A DNA stretch of 13,012 nucleotides. Source: Lachnospiraceae bacterium (GTDB taxonomy: Bacteria > Bacillota_A > Clostridia > Lachnospirales > Lachnospiraceae). Below are positions 1 through 4,867 of the stretch, one piece after another. Within the stretch, counting starts at the first letter, position 1. Each line of letters starts with the position of its first letter. The notes under the pieces are model-generated. The model was not told the origin of the DNA. It worked only from the letters and a program-made list of their open reading frames with translations, and ran no database searches. The position numbers and the translations under genes are program-made. Location of the stretch: NCBI GenBank assembly GCA_017416055.1, contig JAFQDI010000141.1:1-13012 (forward strand), in the 5' to 3' direction.

Positions 1-46
1 CCGTCGGCGGCACCTACACGCTCACACGGTGGAGGAAAATAAATAG
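1..46 (+). other. Probable 3' tail of an upstream gene cut by the window edge
   Basis: About 46 bases precede an intrinsic terminator, so they should hold the end of an upstream plus-strand gene. Two frames stop just before the hairpin (TAA at 40-42, TAG at 44-46). A third frame stays open into the hairpin and stops at 72-74. Too few residues are visible to choose the frame or name a product. A peptidyl-prolyl isomerase is a frequent neighbour of spoVT in related genomes, but nothing here proves it. Confidence 0.25.
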
Positions 47-50
47 CAAG

Positions 51-95
51 CAGAAGGTACTTCAATTAGTTTGAGGTGCCTTTTGTTTATTTAAA
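51..95 (+). terminator. Intrinsic terminator upstream of spoVT
   Basis: A 15-bp stem pairs 51-65 with 71-85, including three G-U wobbles, around a five-base loop (66-70). It is followed by a T-rich run beginning TTTATTT. It ends the upstream transcription unit and separates it from spoVT. Confidence 0.75.
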
Positions 96-118
96 TTTAA
101 AAACAATTGGAAATTCTA

Positions 119-148
119 CTCATAATTTCTGCAAAAAGTGTGATACTA
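119..148 (+). promoter_or_regulatory. Candidate sigma-G-type (forespore) promoter of spoVT
   Basis: CTCATA (119-124) and GATACTA (142-148) are separated by 17 bp. They resemble the sigma-G pattern, with a GMATR-like -35 and CATACTA-like -10: 4 of 5 and 6 of 7 positions match. No good sigma-A pair is present in the leader. In Bacillus subtilis spoVT is transcribed by sigma-G, so the match fits the gene. The -10 lies inside an inverted repeat annotated separately. Confidence 0.5.
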
Positions 149-158
149 ATATCACATT
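137..158 (+). promoter_or_regulatory. Inverted repeat over the spoVT -10 element (operator-like)
   Basis: The core TGTGATACTAATATCACA (139-156) is a palindrome with a single mismatched pair (C146/A149). One G-T and one A-T pair extend it outward to 137-158. It covers the whole -10 region of the candidate spoVT promoter and is not followed by a T-run, so an operator fits better than a terminator. SpoVT is autoregulated in B. subtilis, which makes SpoVT a possible ligand. That link is inference. Confidence 0.5.
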
Positions 159-185
159 AAAATTGTAAAAAGAGGAGATTTATAT

Positions 186-734
186 ATGAAAGCAACAGGA
201 ATAGTACGCCGTATCGACGATCTTGGTCGAATCGTCATACCGAAGGAAATAAGAAGAACGTTACGCCTACACGAGGGTGTCCCGATGGAGATATTCACTG
301 ACCGTGAAGGCGAGATCATTCTAAAGAAATATTCGCCGATGGCGGAGATGGGAATGCATGCAAAGCAGTATGCAGATGCGCTTGCGCAGGTGAGCGGAAG
401 AGGAGTGCTGATCACGGACAGAGATCAGGTGATTGCGGCAGCGGGCGCAGGGTGGAAGGAGACCTTGGGAAAGCCGATCAGCCGAGAACTGGAGCAGGCG
501 ATTGCAAACCGAGATAATCGTCTCAGTACCAAAGGCGACAGGGAGTTTATTCCCGTGTTGCGGGAGGACGATCCATCGGCGGAGCAGTTGGTGGCCACAG
601 TCATTTTAAGTGAAGGCGATGCAATCGGTGCAGTGGTTTTGTTGGAGAAAAACGCAAAACAGAAAATGGGTGTTTTGGAGCAGAAACTTGCGTTGACCGC
701 GGCAAGTTTTCTGGGACGTCAGATGGAAGGGTAA
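186..734 (+). CDS. spoVT: Stage V sporulation protein T (AbrB-family transcriptional regulator)
   Basis: A 182-residue forespore transcription factor that in Bacillus activates and represses sigma-G-dependent genes during late spore development. Residues 1-50 form the AbrB/SpoVT swapped-hairpin DNA-binding domain; the opening MKATGIVRRIDDLGRIVIPK is nearly identical to B. subtilis SpoVT. Residues about 56-180 match the GAF-like C-terminal domain, with a conserved YADAL segment and the ending FLGRQMEG. Length is close to the usual 178. The ATG at 186 follows AGAGGAG (171-177) at 8 nt. The promoter is sigma-G-like with an inverted repeat over the -10, and the gene appears monocistronic because HU downstream has its own promoter. 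In B. subtilis yabM and mazG-like yabN follow spoVT; here HU follows directly. Confidence 0.96.
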   Translation: MKATGIVRRIDDLGRIVIPKEIRRTLRLHEGVPMEIFTDREGEIILKKYSPMAEMGMHAKQYADALAQVSGRGVLITDRDQVIAAAGAGWKETLGKPISRELEQAIANRDNRLSTKGDREFIPVLREDDPSAEQLVATVILSEGDAIGAVVLLEKNAKQKMGVLEQKLALTAASFLGRQMEG

Positions 735-796
735 GCGGTGAATCCGGACTTCGCTGAAAAAACGCTGATTTGTGCAAGGAAAAAAACGGAAAATTC

Positions 797-825
797 TTGA
801 CAAACAGATGGCAAACCATTATATA
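797..825 (+). promoter_or_regulatory. Sigma-A promoter of the HU gene
   Basis: A perfect -35 TTGACA (797-802) is followed after 17 bp by TATATA (820-825). An alternative -10, TATAGT at 824-829, has poorer spacing. Transcription would start about 40 nt before the HU start codon at 871, consistent with strong vegetative expression. Confidence 0.75.
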
Positions 826-870
826 TAGTATGTGGCTCAAAAAGAGCGAAAATCACGGAGGAATGATATA

Positions 871-1146
871 ATGAATAAGACTGAGTTGATTGCAGCAGTA
901 GCTGAGAAAGCAGAGATTTCCAAGAAAGATGCAGAGAAGGCTGTTAAGGCATTGGTAGATACCATCACCGCAGAGTTGGTTAAGGGAGAGAAGGTTCAGG
1001 TTGTTGGCTTCGGTACGTTTGAGGTTAACGAGAGAGCAGAGCGCGAGGGACGTAACCCCAGAAGCGGCGAGACCGTTACCATCGCAGCAAGCAAGAGCCC
1101 TAAGTTCAAGGCAGGTAAGGCACTGAAGGACGCAGTTAACGCGTAA
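871..1146 (+). CDS. hup: DNA-binding protein HU
   Basis: A 91-residue histone-like nucleoid protein that binds and bends DNA as a dimer. The family signature [18 protein letters not shown] lies at 46-63, with the intercalating proline at 63 and the beta-arm around 55-75. The N-terminal helices ([20 protein letters not shown]) are typical, as is the length of 90-92. The ATG at 871 is preferred because GGAGG (857-861) lies 9 nt upstream. An in-frame GTG at 832 would add 13 residues with no family counterpart and lies almost on the promoter -10. The gene has its own promoter and a strong terminator, so it can be an independent highly expressed unit. Confidence 0.97.
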   Translation: MNKTELIAAVAEKAEISKKDAEKAVKALVDTITAELVKGEKVQVVGFGTFEVNERAEREGRNPRSGETVTIAASKSPKFKAGKALKDAVNA

Positions 1147-1158
1147 AGAGTGATGATG

Positions 1159-1211
1159 AGAGAAATTGCCGCCACAGCAGGCATTGCCCGCTCGGCGGTG
1201 TTCTCTTTTTT
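1159..1211 (+). terminator. Intrinsic terminator between HU and rqcP
   Basis: AGAGAA (1159-1164) pairs with TTCTCT (1201-1206), and CCGCC (1169-1173) with GGCGG (1194-1198) plus G-U pairs. A T-run to 1211 follows. The rqcP Shine-Dalgarno GGAGG begins at 1212, directly after the T-run, and no separate rqcP promoter is obvious. The element may therefore work as a partial terminator that sets the HU:RqcP ratio. Confidence 0.75.
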
Positions 1212-1220
1212 GGAGGAAGT

Positions 1221-1460
1221 ATGCGCTTAGATAAGTATTTGAAAGTATCCCGTGTAATCAAGAGAAGAACAGTGGCGAATGAGGCATGTGATGCCGGCCG
1301 CGTGATGATTAACGGAAAAGTGGCGAAGGCATCTCAGGAAGTAAAGGTCGGTGATCGCATTGACATCCGATTTGGAAATCGAGAGGTGGCGATTGAGGTT
1401 CTGGATGTCCAGGAGACGACAAAAAAGGACGAGGCAAAGGAATTGTTTCGGTATATTTGA
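1221..1460 (+). CDS. rqcP: RqcP, S4-domain ribosome-associated quality control factor (YabO)
   Basis: A 79-residue S4 RNA-binding protein matching B. subtilis YabO/RqcP: the start MRLDKYLKVSRVIKRRT, the S4 loop GRVMINGKVAKAS (26-38), and a C-terminal TTKKDEAKELF. In Bacillus, RqcP works with RqcH on stalled 50S subunits, stabilising P-site tRNA during C-terminal alanine tailing of nascent chains. The family is also annotated as Hsp15/HslR-like. The ATG at 1221 follows GGAGG (1212-1216) at 4 nt, a slightly short spacing. The gene sits behind the HU terminator and ahead of yabP, the conserved Firmicutes position. Its last codons overlap the -35 of a sigma-E-type promoter for yabP. Confidence 0.93.
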   Translation: MRLDKYLKVSRVIKRRTVANEACDAGRVMINGKVAKASQEVKVGDRIDIRFGNREVAIEVLDVQETTKKDEAKELFRYI

Positions 1461-1479
1461 TCGGAGCTGTTCATAAACT
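1451..1479 (+). promoter_or_regulatory. Sigma-E-type (mother-cell) promoter for yabP-yabQ
   Basis: GTATATT (1451-1457) lies within the last rqcP codons. It is followed after 14 bp by CATAAACT (1472-1479). The sigma-E pattern is KMATATT, 13-15 bp, CATACAHT, so the site matches 6 of 7 and 7 of 8 positions at the right spacing. The predicted start near 1486 gives a leader of about 34 nt to the yabP ATG at 1520. yabP and yabQ are sigma-E-controlled in B. subtilis, which agrees. Confidence 0.7.
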
Positions 1480-1519
1480 GGATACTGCACAGGAAGTTGC
1501 GGCAGACAGGAGGACAGCG

Positions 1520-1801
1520 ATGGATGAGAGACAGATCACCGGTGGAAATCACCGTATTATATTGGGACGCAGACAGCATGGAAGTATTACCGGAGTGCGG
1601 GATGTGATTTCCTTTGATGCGAAGGAAGTTGTGCTGGAGACCGAGGAGGGACTGCTGACGATTAAGGGAAGTGACCTTCATGTGAATCGTCTGACGGTGG
1701 AAAAGGGCGAGGTCGATCTGGAAGGACAGGTTGACAGTCTGATCTATTCTGCCGGCAAGGCGCAAAACAGGGAATCGATGTTTGCACGGTTGTTTGGCTG
1801 A
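1520..1801 (+). CDS. yabP: Sporulation protein YabP
   Basis: A 93-residue protein of the YabP/YqfC family, made in the mother cell and linked to spore development; its biochemical role is unknown. Family features include the RQITGVRDVISFD-like beta segment (residues about 20-35), then LETEEGLLTIKGSDLHV and the VEKGEVDLEGQVDSLIY block near 60-75. The start at 1520 is chosen because AGGAGG (1508-1513) lies 6 nt upstream and the length then fits the family of about 100. A TTG at 1457 would add 21 unrelated residues inside rqcP. The gene has a sigma-E-type promoter and is followed by yabQ after a single base, so the two are probably co-transcribed and translationally coupled. Confidence 0.92.
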   Translation: MDERQITGGNHRIILGRRQHGSITGVRDVISFDAKEVVLETEEGLLTIKGSDLHVNRLTVEKGEVDLEGQVDSLIYSAGKAQNRESMFARLFG

Positions 1802-1802
1802 T

Positions 1803-2126
1803 ATGGATGCGATTTATGGAGAACTGCGGATACTGTTAGCATCCTTTGCTCTGGGAATTTGCCTGACACTCGGCTATGATCTGTTGAGGCTCGGACGCGC
1901 AATTCTGAGGCGGGGCTGGCTATGGATCGGGATAGAGGACATCCTGTTCTGGTTGTTGGCGGCAGTTTGCTTTGCGGTGATGTGTCTTCAAGAAAATGAT
2001 GGAAATGTTCGCTGGTATATGGTTGCTGCGGCGGTAGCCGGTAGTTACCTTTGTCTGATTTTGGAAAAACTGGTAAGATTTTGTCTGAAAAACATCACAA
2101 AGTGGTTGCATCGGCAAAAAAAATAG
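1803..2126 (+). CDS. yabQ: Spore cortex biosynthesis protein YabQ
   Basis: A 107-residue integral membrane protein matching the YabQ family, which in B. subtilis is needed for spore cortex formation and localises to the outer forespore membrane. Hydrophobic segments lie at about 5-25 (LRILLASFALGICLTLGYDL), 46-64 (ILFWLLAAVCFAVMC) and 70-90 (WYMVAAAVAGSYLCLIL), with basic residues between helices and at the C terminus. The conserved YDLLR motif is at 25-29. It is much shorter than B. subtilis YabQ (about 211 residues) and lacks that protein's long tail, as in many clostridial versions. The ATG at 1803 lies one base after the yabP stop; no strong Shine-Dalgarno is seen, so coupling to yabP is likely. 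Confidence 0.85.
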   Translation: MDAIYGELRILLASFALGICLTLGYDLLRLGRAILRRGWLWIGIEDILFWLLAAVCFAVMCLQENDGNVRWYMVAAAVAGSYLCLILEKLVRFCLKNITKWLHRQKK

Positions 2127-2134
2127 ATTAAACT
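2106..2134 (+). promoter_or_regulatory. Possible vegetative promoter for divIC
   Basis: TTGCAT (2106-2111) and TAAACT (2129-2134) are spaced by 17 bp across the end of yabQ, giving a predicted start about 45 nt before divIC. Matches to consensus are moderate. A separate promoter makes sense because divIC is a vegetative gene behind sporulation genes. Confidence 0.35.
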
Positions 2135-2186
2135 AGATTTGTAACTGAACAGAAATTTATTTGATTAGAACGGAAGTGATTTGGGC

Positions 2187-2483
2187 GTGAGAAAGAAAAA
2201 AAAATACAGACCGAATAAATTTGCGATCGTGATAATCACACTGATCACGGTCGGTTTGGTTTACGCGATGGCGGTGCAGACTACAGAGTTGCAGAAACGG
2301 TTGGAGTCGTATGAGGCGCGGATTAATTCACTGAATCAGCAGATCGCGGAAGGCACGCTGACGATGGAAGAACTGGAAGAGTACCGCGAATATATGAAGA
2401 CGACATCGTTCATTGAGGAGATCGCCCGAAAGGTATTGGGGTTAGTTGAACCGGGAGATATTGTGATCATTCCGGGAGATTAG
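2187..2483 (+). CDS. divIC: Septum formation initiator / cell division protein DivIC (FtsB family)
   Basis: A 98-residue bitopic membrane protein of the DivIC/FtsB family, part of the FtsL-DivIB-DivIC divisome complex that activates septal peptidoglycan synthesis. It has a lysine-rich cytoplasmic N terminus, one transmembrane helix (about residues 11-30, FAIVIITLITVGLVYAMAV), and an extracellular coiled coil of about 35 residues starting at LQKRLES. The conserved C-terminal pattern SFIEEIARKVLGLVEPGDIV follows. Start choice is uncertain. GTG at 2187 sits 7 nt after the SD-like GGAAGTGA (2172-2179), while an in-frame TTG at 2181 lies too close to it. Position after yabQ is the conserved order. 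A hairpin follows the stop. Confidence 0.9.
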   Translation: MRKKKKYRPNKFAIVIITLITVGLVYAMAVQTTELQKRLESYEARINSLNQQIAEGTLTMEELEEYREYMKTTSFIEEIARKVLGLVEPGDIVIIPGD

Positions 2484-2493
2484 GATAGCAGAT

Positions 2494-2528
2494 AAAGTCG
2501 GCGGAGATATTGTTCTTCCGCCGACTTT
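2494..2528 (+). terminator. Strong hairpin after divIC, weak U-tract
   Basis: A perfect 12-bp stem (2494-2505 with 2517-2528) around an 11-base loop, ending in TTT but without a long T-run. It is probably an inefficient or bidirectional terminator for the divIC unit. Its right arm overlaps the spacer of the candidate mscL promoter. Confidence 0.55.
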
Positions 2529-2538
2529 GTGATATAGT
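2510..2538 (+). promoter_or_regulatory. Possible sigma-A promoter of mscL
   Basis: TTGTTC (2510-2515) and TATAGT (2533-2538) are spaced by 17 bp. The -10 matches 5 of 6 positions and the -35 only 3 of 6. The predicted start is about 45 nt before mscL. Confidence 0.4.
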
Positions 2539-2591
2539 GCAACCATAAGAGGCCTCTTTTTGGCAAAATCCATGCAAAGGAAACGAACATC

Positions 2592-3200
2592 ATGATGAAA
2601 AATTTCGTCCCTGAATTTAAGAAATTTATGAACCGCGGTAATGTGATCGACCTTTCGGTCGGTGTGATCATTGGCAGTGCGTTTACAGCGATTGTAAACG
2701 GGCTCAGCAATAATATTCTCAAACCGTTGATCAATTTTATTATTGCGAAATTGCTGGGTGGAAATTCTGTGTCGGACATCCATACATATCTCACGAAGGT
2801 ATATGACAGTGAAGGGAATCTGGATCTGACTCAGTCGATCTATATTGACTGGGGAGCGTTGATTTCCGCTGTGATCAATTTTGTGATCATTGCGTTTGTG
2901 TTGTTTTGTATCGTTAAGGTCATCAATAAGATTCGCGAAGAACATAGAGAATTTGCAGAGATGATTGCAAAGAACACGTTGAGCCGAAAAGAGCGACATG
3001 AACTGCGCGCGGCAGGAGCGAATATCCGCGATAAAGAGGCGATTGAGGCATGGCGCGCACAGAAAAGGCAGATTGCCGAGGAGGCGGCAAAGAAGGCGGC
3101 GTTCGAGGCGGCAGAAAAGGCACGGATTGAGCGGGAACAGAATCCGACGACGGAGGATCTGCTGAAAATGATTTTAGCGGAGATAAAGAGGTTGGGGTGA
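2592..3200 (+). CDS. mscL: Large-conductance mechanosensitive channel MscL with extended C-terminal region
   Basis: A pentameric membrane channel that opens under high membrane tension and releases solutes during osmotic downshock. The N-terminal family signature is clear: EFKKFMNRGNVIDLSVGVIIG (residues 8-28), the N-terminal helix leading into pore-lining TM1 (about 18-46). TM2 is at about 88-112 (ALISAVINFVIIAFVLFCIVK). The usual C-terminal helix is present at 184-202 (NPTTEDLLKMILAEIKRLG). At 202 residues it is about 60 longer than typical MscL (130-150). The extra part, about 115-183, is a highly charged, alanine-rich, predicted helical stretch between TM2 and the terminal bundle. The start is ATG 2592 (or 2595) after AAAGGA (2576-2581). 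It converges with the minus-strand tRNA block. Confidence 0.94.
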   Translation: MMKNFVPEFKKFMNRGNVIDLSVGVIIGSAFTAIVNGLSNNILKPLINFIIAKLLGGNSVSDIHTYLTKVYDSEGNLDLTQSIYIDWGALISAVINFVIIAFVLFCIVKVINKIREEHREFAEMIAKNTLSRKERHELRAAGANIRDKEAIEAWRAQKRQIAEEAAKKAAFEAAEKARIEREQNPTTEDLLKMILAEIKRLG

Positions 3201-3221
3201 TATTTTTCTGCTCCGCAAGTT

Positions 3222-3278
3222 AAAAAAACAAAAAAGAACACCGCCCCCACAGCTCTCGAAGTCTGCAAAAACAGTGCC
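3222..3278 (-). terminator. Intrinsic terminator of the tRNA-Lys gene
   Basis: On the minus strand, downstream of the tRNA, GGCACTG and CGGTGTT form the outer helix. It can extend inward through T-G wobbles and GCAG/CTGT around a loop with CTTCGAGAG. The helix is rich in wobble pairs but is followed by C, six T, G and seven T. It also faces the end of mscL. Confidence 0.55.
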
Positions 3279-3283
3279 CTGCG

Positions 3284-3356
3284 TGCTCCGCCAGGGGCTC
3301 GAACCCTGGACACCCTGATTAAGAGTCAGGTGCTCTACCAGCTGAGCTAGCGGAAC
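3284..3356 (-). tRNA. tRNA-Lys (anticodon CTT)
   Basis: A 73-nt cloverleaf on the minus strand. The acceptor GTTCCGC pairs with GCGGAGC (one T-G pair), and the D-stem is GCTC/GAGC. The anticodon stem CCTGA/TCAGG encloses the loop CTCTTAA, giving anticodon CTT. The T-stem CAGGG/CCCTG encloses TTCGAGC, and the discriminator base is A. It decodes AAG as lysine. The 3' CCA is not encoded (the genome reads CGC), so it must be added by the CCA-adding enzyme. It has its own promoter and a T-rich terminator. Confidence 0.97.
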
Positions 3357-3374
3357 TTTTTAAGAACGAGGTAT

Positions 3375-3403
3375 ATGATAGCGTATTGTCCGACAAAATG
3401 CAA
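3375..3403 (-). promoter_or_regulatory. Sigma-A promoter of tRNA-Lys
   Basis: On the minus strand TTGCAT (3398-3403) and TATCAT (3375-3380) are separated by exactly 17 bp. The predicted start is about 12 nt before the mature tRNA 5' end at 3356, the usual arrangement for a single tRNA gene. Confidence 0.75.
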
Positions 3404-3465
3404 GCCCTTTTTTGCTTAAAAATAAAATTTTGTTAAAATAATAGAGAAAATATAGAAGTTCAGAC

Positions 3466-3522
3466 CAAAAAACAAACAAAATGCCCGTAAATCAATCGGA
3501 TTGGCGAAAGATTTACGGGCAT
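3466..3522 (-). terminator. Intrinsic terminator of the sulfite-reductase-like gene
   Basis: A perfect 13-bp stem (3481-3493 with 3510-3522) has a 16-base loop. On the minus strand it is followed by TTTTGTTTGTTTTTT, ten or so bases past the stop codon of the reductase-like gene. The remaining 3404-3465 is AT-rich with no feature seen. Confidence 0.88.
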
Positions 3523-3534
3523 GAATTGATTTGA

Positions 3535-4461
3535 TTATGATTTGTTTGCAATAATCTGTTCTCTTCTATCGAGGAGATCGTCGGCCAGAAGCTGTGCCTC
3601 CACAGTTTCAAAGCCGATACGCTCAATGGTCTCGGCGAAGCGTTCGCCGGAAATGCCCTGTTCACGGAACAGAAGGATGGCCTTTTCTACCACATTCAGT
3701 GCCTCATCCTTGTCGGTGAAGATCTTGCTGATCGGGCTTCCCTGTGCACACTTTTTGCCCCAGCGTCCGCCGAGCGTGACTTTGATTCCGTTGGTACCGC
3801 TCATCGCGTTGAACAGGCATTTTTGTACACAGCGCCCACAGTTGATGCAAAGATCTCGGTCAATCTGCAGTTTCCCGTTGACAACCTTAGTGGCACCCAT
3901 AGGGCAGACAGCTTCAACGGCACATTTTTTGCAGCCGCGACATTTTTCCTCGTCGAGCGTCGGGACGGTCTGACCGATGAGCCCGATGTCGTTCAAATCG
4001 GGCTTCACACAGTTGTGAGGGCAGCCACCCACTGCAATTTTAAATTTATGAGGTAACTTAACGGTGCGGTAGCCTTCGTAGAAACGATGATGGATCTCTT
4101 CGGAGATCGCAAAGGTATCAATTTTTCCATGAGCGCAGGTGGTTCCTTTGCAGGAGACGATGGGGCGAACCAAAGGACCGGTGCCACCGGTGGTGAGTCC
4201 TTCCTGTGCGATATAGGTGCGGAAGTCCTCGATTTTTTCGTAAGGGATACCCTGAACCTCTACGGTCATGCGGCTGGTGAAGGTGACAGTACCGTTGCCG
4301 AACTTTTCAGCAGCTTCCGCGATGCATCGGCACTGTGCGGCAGTAATTTTGCCATTTGTGGTGATCACACGGGCGGAAAAGTTGTCCGTCCCTTTATTGC
4401 TCAAAAAACCTAATCCTTTGACGCGCTTTTCCTCGTCGGCGCTGACGGTTAAAGGTGCCAT
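3535..4461 (-). CDS. Siroheme-type sulfite/nitrite reductase family protein with two 4Fe-4S motifs (AsrC/Dsr-like)
   Basis: A 308-residue protein built like a single sulfite-reductase subunit with a ferredoxin insert. Residues about 24-90 form the ferredoxin-like half domain, with FTSRMTVEVQGI at 61-72. The siroheme/4Fe-4S cysteines follow: SCKGTTC (C104, C109) and GGCPHNC (C147, C151). Inserted ferredoxin motifs carry C174-C177-C180-C186 and C205-C208-C211-C215. A C-terminal reductase segment begins at IKVTLGGRWGKKC. The first siroheme pair is spaced CX4C rather than the more usual CX5C. The layout resembles AsrC and small Dsr-like proteins, but no asrA, asrB, dsrA or siroheme genes are near, so substrate and electron donor are unknown. 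The ATG at 4461 follows AAAGGAGG (4470-4477) at 8 nt; an upstream ATG would add 21 residues without a ribosome binding site. It is monocistronic. Confidence 0.85.
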   Translation of the reverse strand: MAPLTVSADEEKRVKGLGFLSNKGTDNFSARVITTNGKITAAQCRCIAEAAEKFGNGTVTFTSRMTVEVQGIPYEKIEDFRTYIAQEGLTTGGTGPLVRPIVSCKGTTCAHGKIDTFAISEEIHHRFYEGYRTVKLPHKFKIAVGGCPHNCVKPDLNDIGLIGQTVPTLDEEKCRGCKKCAVEAVCPMGATKVVNGKLQIDRDLCINCGRCVQKCLFNAMSGTNGIKVTLGGRWGKKCAQGSPISKIFTDKDEALNVVEKAILLFREQGISGERFAETIERIGFETVEAQLLADDLLDRREQIIANKS

Positions 4462-4528
4462 GATCAATTCCTCCTTTGTGGACGTAAATTCAATATCGTA
4501 TGGTGTCAAAAGGACTATTGACATTCAC

Positions 4529-4557
4529 ATCATAGCATGATTTATGAAAAACGGCAA
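4529..4557 (-). promoter_or_regulatory. Sigma-A promoter of the sulfite-reductase-like gene
   Basis: On the minus strand TTGCCG (4552-4557) and TATGAT (4529-4534) are spaced by 17 bp, giving a leader of about 60 nt to the ATG at 4461. A second -35-like TTGACA at 4504-4509 lies inside that leader but has no good -10. Confidence 0.65.
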
Positions 4558-4784
4558 CAGAGATTTTAACGATTTCTGTGGCGATGATCGCGCTCATGGT
4601 GATTTTTGAGTGTACAATGGTCACATCCAAGGCGATCTGTACGGTGGCATTTGCCCGGAGGAAGTGCACGACAGGCTTCATCCAGAGAACGGCTGATCCG
4701 GAGGGCGGTGCAGTTCAGACCGCTGTGAGCGCAGGCCATACGGTCGAGTTTACGAAATAATGGAGAGTGTCTGTTCATGAAAAA
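4558..4784. other. Unassigned intergenic stretch with open frames on both strands
   Basis: No gene can be assigned here. The plus frame is open from 4548 to a TAA at 4758-4760. It would encode about 60-70 residues, beginning with a hydrophobic stretch (ISVAMIALMVIF) and ending HTVEFTK. Its codons show a purine-first bias like real genes, but no start codon has a good ribosome binding site. A minus frame (4778 down to 4566) would encode a 70-residue Cys/His-rich peptide ending HHERDHRHRNR; it shows less codon bias and would start at the trmB terminator T-run. I recognise neither. A decayed gene fragment or a small unknown gene are both possible. Confidence 0.3.
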
Positions 4785-4861
4785 GAACCCCTTTTCTTTA
4801 TCTTATGTGGCGACAATCACATTTGGTATCATGAATGGACACCGGTCAAGAAAAAGGGTTC
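4780..4861 (-). terminator. Terminator-like inverted repeat after trmB with a 49-base loop
   Basis: GAACCCCTTTTCTT (4785-4798) and AAGAAAAAGGGTTC (4848-4861) are inverted copies with one mismatch. On the minus strand the repeat begins seven bases after the trmB stop, and its second arm runs into TTTTT. It therefore looks like an intrinsic terminator, though the loop (4799-4847) is far longer than usual. Confidence 0.55.
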
Positions 4862-4867
4862 GTATCA

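Noticed and set aside
139..156. TGTGA...TCACA in the spoVT leader as a CRP/FNR or Rex binding site
   Set aside because: The half sites are separated by 8 bases, whereas CRP-type and Rex sites have 6. The gene context is sporulation, so it is kept only as an unassigned operator-like dyad.
832..870. GTG start extending HU by 13 residues
   Set aside because: The start would lie almost on the promoter -10, it lacks a ribosome binding site, and the ATG at 871 gives the standard HU N terminus.
2547..2558. Palindrome AAGAGGCCTCTT upstream of mscL as a terminator or operator
   Set aside because: It has no loop and so cannot form a normal hairpin, and 12-base palindromes can arise by chance; nothing else supports a function.
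3209..3291. GCGGAGCA at the tRNA-Lys 3' end repeated near the end of mscL, as an attachment-site scar
   Set aside because: The match is only about 8 bases, with no integrase or other element between the copies; chance is sufficient.
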